Assembly: GCF_030412265.1 (NCBI RefSeq)
Contig: NZ_JAUHLN010000003.1
Location: 434,001 to 498,000 of the forward strand
DNA: 64,000 nt
Source: Fictibacillus terranigra
GTDB lineage: Bacteria > Bacillota > Bacilli > Bacillales > Fictibacillaceae
Direction: 5' to 3'
The notes under the pieces are model-generated. The model was not told the DNA's origin, made no database searches, and saw nothing but the letters and a program-made list of their open reading frames with translations. Of the stretch, positions 7,357-16,112 are shown piece after piece (the stretch's first letter is position 1; the number at the start of each line of letters is the position of its first letter). A program made the position numbers and the translations under genes.

Positions 7357-8643
7357 TTACTTTTTATTTCGGTATTGCCTTTTTTCTAATCTTCTCTTTT
7401 CTTCTGCCATCTTCTTTTTATAACCAGGCTTAACCTTTTTAGGTTTTTGGACACCTACACCGGAGCTTCCCTTTTGAACAGAAGCCTTTTTCGTTCGAAG
7501 AGGCATCTCTTTCCATTCTCCGTTCTTCAGTTCTTCCTGAACAAACGGAATTTTACGCTGCTGCAGCTTTTGGATGGCAAGCTGGTCAGACGGTTCCGTA
7601 ATAGTTGCCGCTATTCCAGTCATTCCTGCACGGCCAGTCCGCCCCGTACGATGAATATAATAATCGAGGTCAGACGGCAGCTCAAAATTTATGATATGGC
7701 TGACTCCTTTAATGTCGATTCCCCTTGCAGCCAAATCGGTAGCTACGACATATTGAAACTCTGCTTTTTGCACACGCTTCATAATATTCTTTCGTTCACG
7801 CGGAGGAACATCTCCGTGCAGGCGTTCAGCGTTCATACCTTCTGCCAGCATGGCGTCGGCTACTTCATCAGCGGTTTTCTTCGTATTCACGAAAATTAAA
7901 CAGAGGTAAGGATTATATGCTTTAGCTACCTCAATCAACGTCTTGATTTTGTCTTTATGCTTCAGTGGTATCAATACGTGTTTAATTTCTTTTGCTGTTG
8001 CCTGTTCCGGACTCACGTGAACATGGCGTGGGTTGTTCATATATTTTTTAAGCAACGGCTGGAGCTTTTCCGGAATGGTCGCAGAGAAAACAAGCATTTG
8101 AATTTCTGTTGCCATACGCGCAGCCACCTGGTCAACATCTTCGATGAATCCCATATCAAGCATTTGATCTGCCTCATCAACCACCAGGGTGGTTGCAGTA
8201 AAGATATTAATTCCCTCATTGTTCACCAGATCTTTAATACGCCCCGGTGTTCCAATAATAAGATGAGGTGCATTCTTCAGGCGGTCAGCCATTCTTTTTC
8301 GGTCGGTCCCGCCTACGACAGTCTTAGCACGGATAAACTCGTCTTCAGGAAAGTATTCCGAAAGCTTTTCATACTCATCAAAGATCTGCTGTGCGAGTTC
8401 TCGGGTAGGCGCAGTGATGATCGCTTGAATTTCATTTTTTTCGGTATTGATCTTGTTGAGGACCGGCAAAAGAAATGCCAATGTTTTACCTGAACCTGTC
8501 TGTGACTGGCCGATAATATCATAACCATTCAGTATACCCGGAACAACCCGCTCCTGAATATCTGTTGGTTTTTTGAATCCTTGCTCGATCATTGCGTTTA
8601 ATAAAAACGGTTTTATATTTAAACGGTCAAACGCTGTTTTCAT
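7357..8643 (-). CDS. cshB: DEAD-box RNA helicase CshB
   Basis: A 428-residue DEAD-box helicase. Q motif GFKKPTDIQ, motif I QSQTGSGKT, Ia PTRELAQQ, Ib TPGRI, motif II in the variant VDEADQ, motif III SAT, motif IV LIFVNTKK, motif V ATDLAARGID, motif VI HRTGRTGRAG. A Lys/Arg-rich tail binds RNA. CshB works in cold adaptation and RNA metabolism. The start is ATG 8643, not the upstream ATG 8667: the ribosome-binding site AGGTGA is 5 nt before 8643, and the resulting N terminus MKTAFDRLNIKPF resembles B. subtilis CshB. Confidence 0.95.
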   Translation of the reverse strand: MKTAFDRLNIKPFLLNAMIEQGFKKPTDIQERVVPGILNGYDIIGQSQTGSGKTLAFLLPVLNKINTEKNEIQAIITAPTRELAQQIFDEYEKLSEYFPEDEFIRAKTVVGGTDRKRMADRLKNAPHLIIGTPGRIKDLVNNEGINIFTATTLVVDEADQMLDMGFIEDVDQVAARMATEIQMLVFSATIPEKLQPLLKKYMNNPRHVHVSPEQATAKEIKHVLIPLKHKDKIKTLIEVAKAYNPYLCLIFVNTKKTADEVADAMLAEGMNAERLHGDVPPRERKNIMKRVQKAEFQYVVATDLAARGIDIKGVSHIINFELPSDLDYYIHRTGRTGRAGMTGIAATITEPSDQLAIQKLQQRKIPFVQEELKNGEWKEMPLRTKKASVQKGSSGVGVQKPKKVKPGYKKKMAEEKRRLEKRQYRNKK

Positions 8644-8821
8644 TTTTATCACCTGACTTTTTTCCATTTGTATTGTCTACTTTTAGTATTATAGATGAAG
8701 TCTTTGAAATTAGCTATGAAGAAAAGGAATTCGGCGGTTTTGCCATGACATTCGCACACCTCCTGAGCCAAACTTTCATATCTTTAAGTGAAGGGTATTT
8801 TTTTGAAGGGAGGGTCAAACG

Positions 8822-9418
8822 ATGCATCCATATCCCCCTATAGGTCCTCAACGCGGCCGGTCGGCCGGTATGCCCCCAGGGCAGCGCTTTGCTGCTCCAG
8901 CAGGAATGCGGTCTCTTGCTGGTCTAGGCGGTGCAGCAAGATCTCCGTTGAACGTGCTGACGATGGTTGAAAACGTTCAAAAAATGCTGCAGATCGCTGA
9001 AACAATGGGGCCGATGTTCAAACAATACGGTCCAATGGTGAAAAATCTGCCGGACATGATGAAGTCATTAAAAGAATTCAAAGATAACACAAATAAAACG
9101 TTGAAAGAAAAAAAGGAAGCCAGAAACGAAAAAGCAAAAGAAAAAAAAGAAGCACAGGCAGTAGCTGGTTTAAGCAAGCCTAAAAAGAAAGAGAAGCCAA
9201 AAGCCGAAGCAAAGCCCAAGCCAGTAAAAATTGAACTGGACAGTGAAATGCTGGATGAAAGCAGCTTTCCTTATGATATACCGGCAGGAACGCCTGAAGA
9301 CGCTAAAATAATCATCGGTCCTGCAGCGGGCAAAGTGAAAAACAAATCTCTGCCTGCGAAAACAGTAAAGAAGAGGCCGGTCAAACGCGTGCAGCCACCA
9401 CCGAAGCTGTTCATTTAG
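8822..9418 (+). CDS. yqfQ: YqfQ/VrrA-like protein
   Basis: A 198-residue low-complexity protein placed by position between cshB and ispH and by the VrrA/YqfQ layout. The N terminus is rich in Pro, Gly, Arg and Ala (1-40). A helical core carries QKMLQIAETMGPMFKQYGPM. From about 90 to 140 there is a highly charged Lys/Glu segment, probably coiled, and the tail is Lys- and Pro-rich. Its function is not known. GGGAGGG precedes ATG 8822. It is divergent from cshB across a 178-nt gap. Confidence 0.82.
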   Translation: MHPYPPIGPQRGRSAGMPPGQRFAAPAGMRSLAGLGGAARSPLNVLTMVENVQKMLQIAETMGPMFKQYGPMVKNLPDMMKSLKEFKDNTNKTLKEKKEARNEKAKEKKEAQAVAGLSKPKKKEKPKAEAKPKPVKIELDSEMLDESSFPYDIPAGTPEDAKIIIGPAAGKVKNKSLPAKTVKKRPVKRVQPPPKLFI

Positions 9419-9434
9419 CCTTAAGTGCGCTTCA

Positions 9435-9463
9435 TTGTTTTCTTAAACACTCTCCTTTATAAT
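9435..9463 (+). promoter_or_regulatory. Sigma-A promoter of ispH
   Basis: TTGTTT (9435-9440), 17-nt spacer, TATAAT (9458-9463), giving a leader of about 60 nt before ATG 9532. Confidence 0.75.
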
Positions 9464-9531
9464 GATAAGAGATGTTCAGACTACAATCATCTGAACAGCT
9501 GACTTTTTTAGTTTATAAGGGAGAGATGAAA

Positions 9532-10476
9532 ATGAAGGTTGTTAGAATATCTCCTCGAGGTTACTGCTATGGCGTAGTAGACGCCATGGTATTAGCAAGA
9601 CAGGCGGCTAAAGACCCATCACTGCCCAGACCTATCTATATTTTGGGCATGATTGTTCATAATAAACATGTTACTGACGCATTTGAAGAAGAGGGAATCA
9701 TTACACTGGACGGGAAGAGCCGTCTGGACATCATTCGCAACATCGAATCTGGCACGGTTATTTATACAGCGCACGGAGTGTCTCCAGAAGTCAGACGCAT
9801 CGCTCATGAAAAAGGGCTGATCGAAATTGATGCTACGTGTCCAGACGTTACCAAAACTCATGACTTAATCCGTGAAAAAGAAAAAGAAGGGTATGAAGTC
9901 ATCTATATCGGCAAAAAAGGCCACCCTGAGCCGGAAGGTGCGATTGGAATCGCTCCGCATGCGGTTCATCTCATTGAAAACACTCAGGAAATTGCCAATT
10001 TGACGATTGAGAAACAAAAGATTCTCATTACGAATCAGACGACAATGAGCCAATGGGACGTAGCTGAGATCATTAAACAGCTGCTGATTAAATATCCAAA
10101 CGCGGAAGTTCATAAAGAGATCTGTTTGGCTACACAAGTTCGTCAGGAAGCCGTGGCTGAGCAGGCGAAAGAATGTGACCTTGTTCTGGTCGTGGGCGAT
10201 CCGAAAAGCAACAACTCCAATCGTCTGGCTCAAGTCTCACAAGAAATTGCGGGGACACCGGCTTACCGAATTGCTGATGTTACAGAGATCAACCTGGATT
10301 GGCTTAAAGATGTGAACATTGTGGGAATTACATCCGGCGCGTCTACACCCACCCCCATTACGAAGGAAGTCATATCTTTTCTAGAAAAGTACGATCAAAA
10401 AGATCCTTCCACTTGGGATAAAGAACGAAAGGTTGGTTTAAGTAAGATCTTGCCAAAAGTGAAAACGAAACAATAA
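9532..10476 (+). CDS. ispH: 4-hydroxy-3-methylbut-2-enyl diphosphate reductase
   Basis: A 314-residue Fe-S enzyme catalysing the last MEP-pathway step, HMBPP to IPP and DMAPP. The three cluster cysteines are C12 ([10 protein letters not shown]), C103 ([11 protein letters not shown]) and C198 (EICLATQ). Other active-site elements visible are the HN of [28 protein letters not shown] and [11 protein letters not shown]. The start is ATG 9532. Upstream in-frame ATGs exist at 9472 and 9526, but AAGGGAG lies 9 nt from 9532 and the N terminus then matches the family. Monocistronic with its own promoter and terminator. Confidence 0.97.
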   Translation: MKVVRISPRGYCYGVVDAMVLARQAAKDPSLPRPIYILGMIVHNKHVTDAFEEEGIITLDGKSRLDIIRNIESGTVIYTAHGVSPEVRRIAHEKGLIEIDATCPDVTKTHDLIREKEKEGYEVIYIGKKGHPEPEGAIGIAPHAVHLIENTQEIANLTIEKQKILITNQTTMSQWDVAEIIKQLLIKYPNAEVHKEICLATQVRQEAVAEQAKECDLVLVVGDPKSNNSNRLAQVSQEIAGTPAYRIADVTEINLDWLKDVNIVGITSGASTPTPITKEVISFLEKYDQKDPSTWDKERKVGLSKILPKVKTKQ

Positions 10477-10479
10477 CAA

Positions 10480-10517
10480 AAAGGCTGACGAAACGAACGG
10501 TTTTGTCAGCCTTTATT
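10480..10517 (+). terminator. Terminator of ispH
   Basis: Stem AAAGGCTGAC (10480-10489) with GTCAGCCTTT (10505-10514), a short inner AAAC/GTTT helix, and A and T flanks. It may also serve the convergent yqfO transcript. Confidence 0.88.
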
Positions 10518-10576
10518 ATTGTTAATGCCCATTGATGATATTCCTAATGGGCAACGGGTTGAGACCGTCAATTTTT

Positions 10577-11698
10577 TCAAAAGAATAAGAAAGGATCAGT
10601 ATGAACTTCCGAAGAAAAGAATTCCGTGGCATATCCCTTTCTCTTCATTTCATCCGTTAAATACTCACACAGGCCTCTTTTCATGATTTTCTCCACGTTA
10701 TGTCCCGGGTCAATAATGGAAAGTCCAGCAGCCTGTGCATCATGGGCATTATGATAATACATGTCTCCTGTGACAAGCACATCAGCTCCCTTCATAATCG
10801 CAGCAGAAATAAACTTGTTTCCGTCACCGCCGACCACTGCGACTTTTCTGATGGGCCCTGAATGGCCTTTTACAGCACGCAAAGAAGGAACATCCAGAGT
10901 TTCTTTCACATGCTGAATAAATTGTTCGAACGACATCTCCCGAGCCAGACGGCCGATTTTACCGATACCGAGGGTTTCTCCCTGGTTTTCAAGCTGATAA
11001 AGATCATAGGCCACCTCTTCATACGGGTGAGCTTTTTTCATAGAGGATACAACCGGTTTCACGAGGTCTTCAGAAATGACTGTTTCAACCTTGATTTCTT
11101 TTACCCTTTCGATCTGCCCCTGCGTACCGATAAACGGTTTTGTCCCTTCAAGGGGTTTAAACGTACCTTCGCCAGTTGTGTTAAAGGTACAATGGCTGTA
11201 TTGGCCGATATGACCTGCTCCAGCAGCCGACATGGCCACTCTGACTGTATCAGCATAGTCTTCCGGTACATAAACCGCCAGCTTGACGAGCGATACTTCT
11301 CTGGTGCCCTTAAGAACTTCCGTCTGTTCAAGCCCTAAAGCTTGAGCCAGCCAGTCGTTCACACCGCCTTTAGCGACGTCCAGATTTGTATGAGCCGCAT
11401 ATACGGCAATGTCATTTTTAATAAGCTTCTCAATGATCCTGCCCTGCGGCATGGAAAGATCAATTTTCTTGAGCGGGCGATAAATCATCGGGTGGTGAGC
11501 TATAATCAATTCTGCACCTGTTTCAATCGCTTCATCTACTACTTCTTCCAGAACATCCAGGGCAATCATGACCTTCTTTACAGGCTTGTTCAAATTTCCG
11601 ACCTGCAGCCCGATCGGGTCTCCTTCTTCCGCAAGGTGCTTAGGGGCGAGAGTGTTCAATTCAGCAATGACTGATTGCCCGTTGGCGAATTTATTCAT
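10577..11698 (-). CDS. yqfO: Nif3-like dinuclear metal protein (YqfO)
   Basis: A 373-residue NIF3/DUF34 protein. The N- and C-terminal thirds hold the metal-binding signatures IIAHHPMIY, AAHTNLD, TGDMYYHNAHDA and DPGHNVEK. The middle (about 125-235) is the CutA/PII-like insertion typical of the long Gram-positive form. It assembles as a toroidal hexamer in characterised homologues. It is often annotated GTP cyclohydrolase 1 type 2, but that activity is not established generally. Its start overlaps the trmK stop by 4 nt (ATGA), so translation is probably coupled. Confidence 0.93.
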   Translation of the reverse strand: MNKFANGQSVIAELNTLAPKHLAEEGDPIGLQVGNLNKPVKKVMIALDVLEEVVDEAIETGAELIIAHHPMIYRPLKKIDLSMPQGRIIEKLIKNDIAVYAAHTNLDVAKGGVNDWLAQALGLEQTEVLKGTREVSLVKLAVYVPEDYADTVRVAMSAAGAGHIGQYSHCTFNTTGEGTFKPLEGTKPFIGTQGQIERVKEIKVETVISEDLVKPVVSSMKKAHPYEEVAYDLYQLENQGETLGIGKIGRLAREMSFEQFIQHVKETLDVPSLRAVKGHSGPIRKVAVVGGDGNKFISAAIMKGADVLVTGDMYYHNAHDAQAAGLSIIDPGHNVEKIMKRGLCEYLTDEMKRKGYATEFFSSEVHTDPFLFF

Positions 11699-12402
11699 GA
11701 TTTCAGTACCTCCTCCACCGATTCAATCCTTTTTAGCAGTTGCTGTTTTCGTTCCATCAAATCAGGAGATTGGCTTGATTCCATTTGCAGCATAATTTTA
11801 TTCCACTGCTCAAGCTCACCCTTCCACTTTTCAATGAACGTTTTATTCTTTTGTTTCATTAAGTATGGTCCAAGCAATAATTCAAGGGATTCATCCTTCG
11901 TATAGGGCTGAACGCCCTCCTGGATGTCGGCCACCAGAACTTCATAAATCTTGCCGTCTTCTTTTAAAATTTCTTCATGAGTTAACGTCCAGCCTTCTTT
12001 GATCAACCACTTTCTGATCGAATCTGCCCCCACATTCGGCTGGAGCACCAGCCTTTTAACACCTGCCAGCTTCGATTTGCCATTTTCCAATATACTGGTG
12101 ATCAGCTGGCCACCCATACCGCAAATCGTAATAACGTCCGCCTCATTCGGAGAAATCACTTCAAGGCCGTCTCCTTTGCGGACGGATATTTTCGTTTGGA
12201 GATTTGCTGATTGCACTTCTTTTAATGCCGATTGATAGGGTCCTTCATTCACTTCACCTGCAATTGCATATGCCACTTGGTTTTCAAGCACTAAATAGCA
12301 CGGTAGGTAAGCATGATCAGAACCGATGTCAGCCATTACTGACTCACGGTGCACATAATCTGCTACTGTTTTAAGTCTTAGGGAAAGTTTATCTCGTTTC
12401 AT
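11695..12402 (-). CDS. trmK: tRNA (adenine-22-N1)-methyltransferase
   Basis: A 235-residue class I SAM methyltransferase of the TrmK (YqfN) family, methylating N1 of A22 in tRNA. The SAM-binding motif I is MADIGSDHAYLP at about 23-34. The acidic end of beta-2 is in AIAGEVNEGP. The catalytic-site segment is TICGMGGQLI, and the later Rossmann stretch is LVLQPNVG. A helical C-terminal domain follows from about 165. It is upstream of yqfO and overlaps it by 4 nt. Confidence 0.95.
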   Translation of the reverse strand: MKRDKLSLRLKTVADYVHRESVMADIGSDHAYLPCYLVLENQVAYAIAGEVNEGPYQSALKEVQSANLQTKISVRKGDGLEVISPNEADVITICGMGGQLITSILENGKSKLAGVKRLVLQPNVGADSIRKWLIKEGWTLTHEEILKEDGKIYEVLVADIQEGVQPYTKDESLELLLGPYLMKQKNKTFIEKWKGELEQWNKIMLQMESSQSPDLMERKQQLLKRIESVEEVLKS

Positions 12403-12435
12403 TTTAAATCCACCTGTTTTTATTATCGTACTACT

Positions 12436-12465
12436 ATTATAATCATGTCACCGGACAAAAGTAAA
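12436..12465 (-). promoter_or_regulatory. Promoter of trmK-yqfO
   Basis: Minus strand TTTACT (12460-12465), 18-nt spacer, TATAAT (12436-12441), about 34 nt upstream of ATG 12402. Confidence 0.65.
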
Positions 12466-12466
12466 A

Positions 12467-12512
12467 AGCTGACTCAATCATTCGCCATGAGGCAGTTGAT
12501 TGGAGCCAGCTC
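12467..12512 (-). terminator. Terminator of cccA
   Basis: Imperfect stem pairing AGCTGACTCAATCA with TGATTGGAGCCAGCT, followed on the minus strand by a U-rich stretch (complement of the A run at 12461-12467). Confidence 0.75.
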
Positions 12513-12516
12513 CTTT

Positions 12517-12861
12517 TTATTTTTTCTCTGAAAGCCATTTCGAAATGATCTGCTGCTCTTCACCTTTTACGACACCAGCTGGCATTCCGCCAGATTTACC
12601 GTTATTAATAATATCCGTGATTTGTTCTTTTGAATATTTGGCTCCGACTTTTTGAAGGTTAGGACCAACCGCGCCTTCCAGGTTTTGGCCATGGCAGGAA
12701 GAACAGTTTTGTTTGAAAATTGCTGCAGGGTCAAGGGCAGCCTGTTCTTTTTCCTTTTTCGCTTGTTCCTGATTATGTATTCCCCAAAATGACATGCCGA
12801 TAACGAGAATAATGCCAATTACTCCCGTAAAGACAAAAGGAATAAGCGGATTACGTTTCAT
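12517..12861 (-). CDS. cccA: Membrane-anchored cytochrome c-550
   Basis: A 114-residue c-type cytochrome. One N-terminal membrane anchor (about 5-27) is followed by a Lys/Glu/Ala linker and the haem domain. The haem-attachment motif is CSSCH (C53, C56, H57) and the likely axial Met is M93 in GGMPAG. It carries electrons at the outer face of the membrane. Two consecutive ATGs exist; the second (12861) is 7 nt from GGAGG and gives the [10 protein letters not shown] terminus of B. subtilis CccA. Any start at 12900 would run through the ribosome-binding site. Confidence 0.94.
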   Translation of the reverse strand: MKRNPLIPFVFTGVIGIILVIGMSFWGIHNQEQAKKEKEQAALDPAAIFKQNCSSCHGQNLEGAVGPNLQKVGAKYSKEQITDIINNGKSGGMPAGVVKGEEQQIISKWLSEKK

Positions 12862-13006
12862 CATTTTTCCTCCTTCATCTGTTCTACATTTGATGTACAT
12901 TTTGTCTGCTTATGTAAGTGCTAACAATCCATATCCTATTTTACTTGAAAAAAGAGTCGAAGGAAAGAAAAAGTTAAACTTTTACTGGTTTTGTAAAATG
13001 CCCCTC

Positions 13007-13036
13007 AAAAGAAAAACCGTCCGCAGATGCGGACGA
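13007..13036 (-). terminator. Terminator of the acyl-CoA ligase/dehydrogenase operon
   Basis: Stem CGTCCGC/GCGGACG (13018-13024 with 13029-13035), with an A run on the left that becomes the U tract on the minus strand. Confidence 0.9.
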
Positions 13037-14662
13037 TCACGTAACGATACCCTTTTCTGCTTCAATACGCTGTCTAGCCTCTTCACGCAATTTATACTTT
13101 TTAATCTTACCGGATGCCGTCATCGGGTATTCGTCGACAATTATCATGTATTCAGGAATTTTGAACTTAGAAATCTTGCCTTGGCAAAAGGCAGCCAATT
13201 CCTCTTGACCGATGCTGTGCCCTTCCTTTACCTGTATACAAGCAGCAACTTTTTCACCGAAGGTTTCATCCGGAACACCGATTACCTGAACATCTAGAAT
13301 AGAAGGATGCGAATACAGGAACTCTTCCACTTCCCGAGGATAGATGTTTTCACCGCCGCGGATTATCATATCCTTTAACCGGCCTGTAATCGCTACATAG
13401 CCATCATCGTCCATAACAGCCAGATCACCTGTATGGAGCCAGCCGTCATGGTCAATGGCCTCTTTGGTCGCGTCTGGCATCTTATAATATCCTTTCATCA
13501 CGTGATAACCCCTTGTGCAGAGTTCCCCCTGTATTCCAGGAGCTACCCTTTTACCTGTGGCAGGATCAATCACCTTGATTTCAACACCTGGATGTTTCCT
13601 TCCAACCGTTTCAACCCTTTTTTCAATAGGATCATCCGGTGTCGTTTGAGTAAAGACCGGAGAGGTTTCCGTCTGCCCATAGGCAATCGTTATCTCTGAC
13701 ATTCCCATTTTGCTGATGACGTTCTTCATGACCTCAATCGGACATGTGGAACCCGCCATGACACCTGTTCGCAGAGAACTTAAATCATATTGGTCAAACT
13801 CTGGATGGTTCAACTCTGCGATGAACATCGTCGGTACACCATGAAGAGCGGTGCACTTTTCTTTTTCCACCGTTTCAAGGACTTCCTTAGGACTGAATTG
13901 TACGATAGGAACCATAGCCGCGCCCGCGGAAACCGCAGTCAACGTTCCGATTACACACCCAAAGCAGTGAAAGAACGGTACCGGTATGCATAAACGGTCT
14001 TCATGTGTTAGCCTCATTGCTGCTGCCAACCGGTGAGCGTTTCCAAGAATATTGCTGTGTGTCAGCATAACTCCTTTTGGGAAACCAGTCGTTCCAGAGG
14101 TATATTGCATGTTAATGACATCGGATGGCTCCAGGCTTAATTCTCTCTCAAGCAGCTCATCTTCTGTGATGTTTTCTCCTGAACGAAGCATCTCTTCCCA
14201 GTTTGACATACCTTCTGGCTGGCCTTTGCCCATATAGACGAGCTGATCCAGCAGCGGAAACTGTTCACTTTTGGACTGAATATGGTGGGCCATTTTTACA
14301 TATGAAGTGTTCTTGAATCCCTCAATGAGGAACAAAGCTTTTGCGTCAGACTGTTTAAGAAGATATTCCAATTCATTCTGCTGATAGCTGGTATTAACCG
14401 TTACCAGCACTGCTCCTGCCCTTGCAGAACCGAATTGCAGCAGTATCCATTCCGGCACATTGGTCGCCCAGACGGCGATGTGATCTCCTTTTTTAATACC
14501 GAGTGACATTAATCCTTTAGCTACTTTCGCAGTTAAATCGTAAAAATCTTTATAGGAATACCGAATTCCTAAATCGCTGTATACGACAGCTTCACGAGAG
14601 CCGAATTTCTTAACTTGCTCTTCAAGATATTTTCCAATAGTTACGGATTGCAGCTCTGTCAT
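13037..14662 (-). CDS. Acyl-CoA synthetase (AMP-forming), YngI-like
   Basis: A 541-residue ANL-superfamily ligase that activates a carboxylic acid with ATP and CoA. P-loop motif YTSGTTGFPKGVMLTH; A5-type motif IAYGQTETSP; A7-A8 region GWLHTGDLAVMDDDGY then GRLKDMIIRGGENIYP; catalytic Lys in ASGKIKKYKLRE. The protein resembles B. subtilis YngI, which also sits beside an acyl-CoA dehydrogenase. A medium- or long-chain fatty acid, or a branched-chain catabolite, is the likely substrate; sequence alone does not decide. It is 21 nt downstream of the dehydrogenase gene. Confidence 0.9.
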   Translation of the reverse strand: MTELQSVTIGKYLEEQVKKFGSREAVVYSDLGIRYSYKDFYDLTAKVAKGLMSLGIKKGDHIAVWATNVPEWILLQFGSARAGAVLVTVNTSYQQNELEYLLKQSDAKALFLIEGFKNTSYVKMAHHIQSKSEQFPLLDQLVYMGKGQPEGMSNWEEMLRSGENITEDELLERELSLEPSDVINMQYTSGTTGFPKGVMLTHSNILGNAHRLAAAMRLTHEDRLCIPVPFFHCFGCVIGTLTAVSAGAAMVPIVQFSPKEVLETVEKEKCTALHGVPTMFIAELNHPEFDQYDLSSLRTGVMAGSTCPIEVMKNVISKMGMSEITIAYGQTETSPVFTQTTPDDPIEKRVETVGRKHPGVEIKVIDPATGKRVAPGIQGELCTRGYHVMKGYYKMPDATKEAIDHDGWLHTGDLAVMDDDGYVAITGRLKDMIIRGGENIYPREVEEFLYSHPSILDVQVIGVPDETFGEKVAACIQVKEGHSIGQEELAAFCQGKISKFKIPEYMIIVDEYPMTASGKIKKYKLREEARQRIEAEKGIVT

Positions 14663-14683
14663 AATTCACCCCAATAATTAGAA

Positions 14684-15823
14684 TTAACAGCCTATTTCTC
14701 TGGATATTACCATCCTTTGAATCTCGGACGTTCCTTCACCGATTTCTGTCAGCTTTGCATCACGGAAATACCGCTCCACATGGTAGTCTCTCATGTACCC
14801 ATATCCGCCGTGGATCTGTACAGCTTCCGAACAGATCTGCATACAAGCCTCTGATGCATAAAGCTTCGCCATGGCAGCTTCCTTTGAAAACTTTTTCCCT
14901 TGGTCTTTTAACCAGGCCGCTTTGTACACCATGTTTCTAGCAAGCTCAATTTTCATGGCCATATCAGCAAGTTTAAATTGGATGGCCTGGAACTTAGAAA
15001 GGGCTGTCCCAAACTGTTTTCTTTCTTTAGAATATGAAAGCGCCTTGTCATAGGCCGCCTGTGCGATCCCGACTGCCATGGCCCCAATGCCTATCCGTCC
15101 GCCATCAAGTGTAATTAAAAACTGTTTAAAGCCATCGCCGCGCTTTCCAAGCAGGTTCTCCTCCGGAACTTTTACTTGATCAAGAATCAGTTCCGTTGTA
15201 TTTGAAGAATGGAGCCCCAGCTTCTCATAGTTATCGATCACTTTGAACCCTTCAGCATCCGTTGGAACAATAATCGCACTGATCTCTTTATTCCCATCTT
15301 TTTTCCCTGTAATCGCTGTGAGTGCGAGATGCTTGGCATAGCTTGCATTGGTGATGTAGCACTTGCTTCCGCTGATGACCCATTGATTGTCTTGTTCCAC
15401 CGCCACCGTTTGCGTTCCTCCTGCATCTGAACCAGCGTTCGGCTCAGTGAGACCAAAAGCACCCATTGATTCTCCAGTACAGATCGGAACAAGATACTTT
15501 TGCTTCTGCTCTTCTGTTCCAAACAAATAGAGAGGAGCGCCGCCAAGAGAAACATGTGCTGAATACGTTATACCGGCAGATCCGCAAGCCCGGCTCAGTT
15601 CCTCAACGGCAATCGCAAAGGAAATCGTATCGGCCCCTCCGCCCCCATACTCTTCAGGGAATGGCAAGCCCATGATCCCCAGCTTCCCTAGCTTCTGAAA
15701 AATTTCCACAGGAAACTTTTTCTCTTTATCTCTTTGTTCGGCTCCAGGAGCTACCTCTTCGTCTGCAAATTCCCTCATCATTTTTTGAATCATAGCTTGC
15801 TCATCTGTCAATGCATAATTCAT
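14684..15823 (-). CDS. Acyl-CoA dehydrogenase (short/medium-chain type)
   Basis: A 379-residue FAD acyl-CoA dehydrogenase. Flavin- and substrate-binding signatures: [26 protein letters not shown] and the C-terminal [16 protein letters not shown]. The catalytic base is E363 in GEGTSEIQR, the position used by MCAD, SCAD and butyryl-CoA dehydrogenases. Isovaleryl-CoA dehydrogenases carry the base elsewhere, so IVD is less likely. The start is ATG 15823, 7 nt from GGTGGGG, rather than 15874. The operon has a promoter with an overlapping cre site. The gene pair separates sigA from cccA. Confidence 0.93.
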   Translation of the reverse strand: MNYALTDEQAMIQKMMREFADEEVAPGAEQRDKEKKFPVEIFQKLGKLGIMGLPFPEEYGGGGADTISFAIAVEELSRACGSAGITYSAHVSLGGAPLYLFGTEEQKQKYLVPICTGESMGAFGLTEPNAGSDAGGTQTVAVEQDNQWVISGSKCYITNASYAKHLALTAITGKKDGNKEISAIIVPTDAEGFKVIDNYEKLGLHSSNTTELILDQVKVPEENLLGKRGDGFKQFLITLDGGRIGIGAMAVGIAQAAYDKALSYSKERKQFGTALSKFQAIQFKLADMAMKIELARNMVYKAAWLKDQGKKFSKEAAMAKLYASEACMQICSEAVQIHGGYGYMRDYHVERYFRDAKLTEIGEGTSEIQRMVISREIGC

Positions 15824-15859
15824 GGATGACCCCACCTTTTGTATAATTTCACCATTGTG

Positions 15860-15873
15860 TGTAATCGCTTTCA
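15860..15873 (-). promoter_or_regulatory. cre site (CcpA operator)
   Basis: Minus strand TGAAAGCGATTACA matches the cre consensus TGWNANCGNTNWCA at every defined position. It covers the predicted transcription start of the acyl-CoA operon, so CcpA binding would repress it in good carbon sources. Confidence 0.88.
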
Positions 15874-15878
15874 AGTTT

Positions 15879-15908
15879 ATTATAGATATAAAGGCAGAAT
15901 TTTTACAA
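15879..15908 (-). promoter_or_regulatory. Promoter of acyl-CoA dehydrogenase operon
   Basis: Minus strand TTGTAA (15903-15908), 18-nt spacer, TATAAT (15879-15884). The cre site lies directly downstream. Confidence 0.8.
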
Positions 15909-16071
15909 CATTAACATTATTATTTTCGGGTGTGTTTTCCTTCTTTTGGAAGTTTAATTTCGGAAAGACGATTTGCATTCAGTAAAATTTATCAGTAAAA
16001 TATATAATAATAACTGGTAAAAATGTTATTCTATCCTATTTATTTCGAGCACATGACCTCCGCTACCGGCA

Positions 16072-16100
16072 AAATAAAAAGCCTGCCGGACAGGGCAGAC
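16072..16100 (-). terminator. Terminator of sigA transcript
   Basis: Seven-pair stem (16081-16087 with 16094-16100, one G-U pair), followed on the minus strand by a U-rich tract. It starts 12 nt after the sigA stop. Confidence 0.85.
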
Positions 16101-16112
16101 TTAATATTTATT

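Noticed and set aside
15909-16071. A regulatory RNA or small gene between the acyl-CoA promoter and the sigA terminator
   Set aside because: AT-rich sequence with a loose ATTTTACTGAT-like repetition only; no ORF with a ribosome-binding site and no convincing stem.
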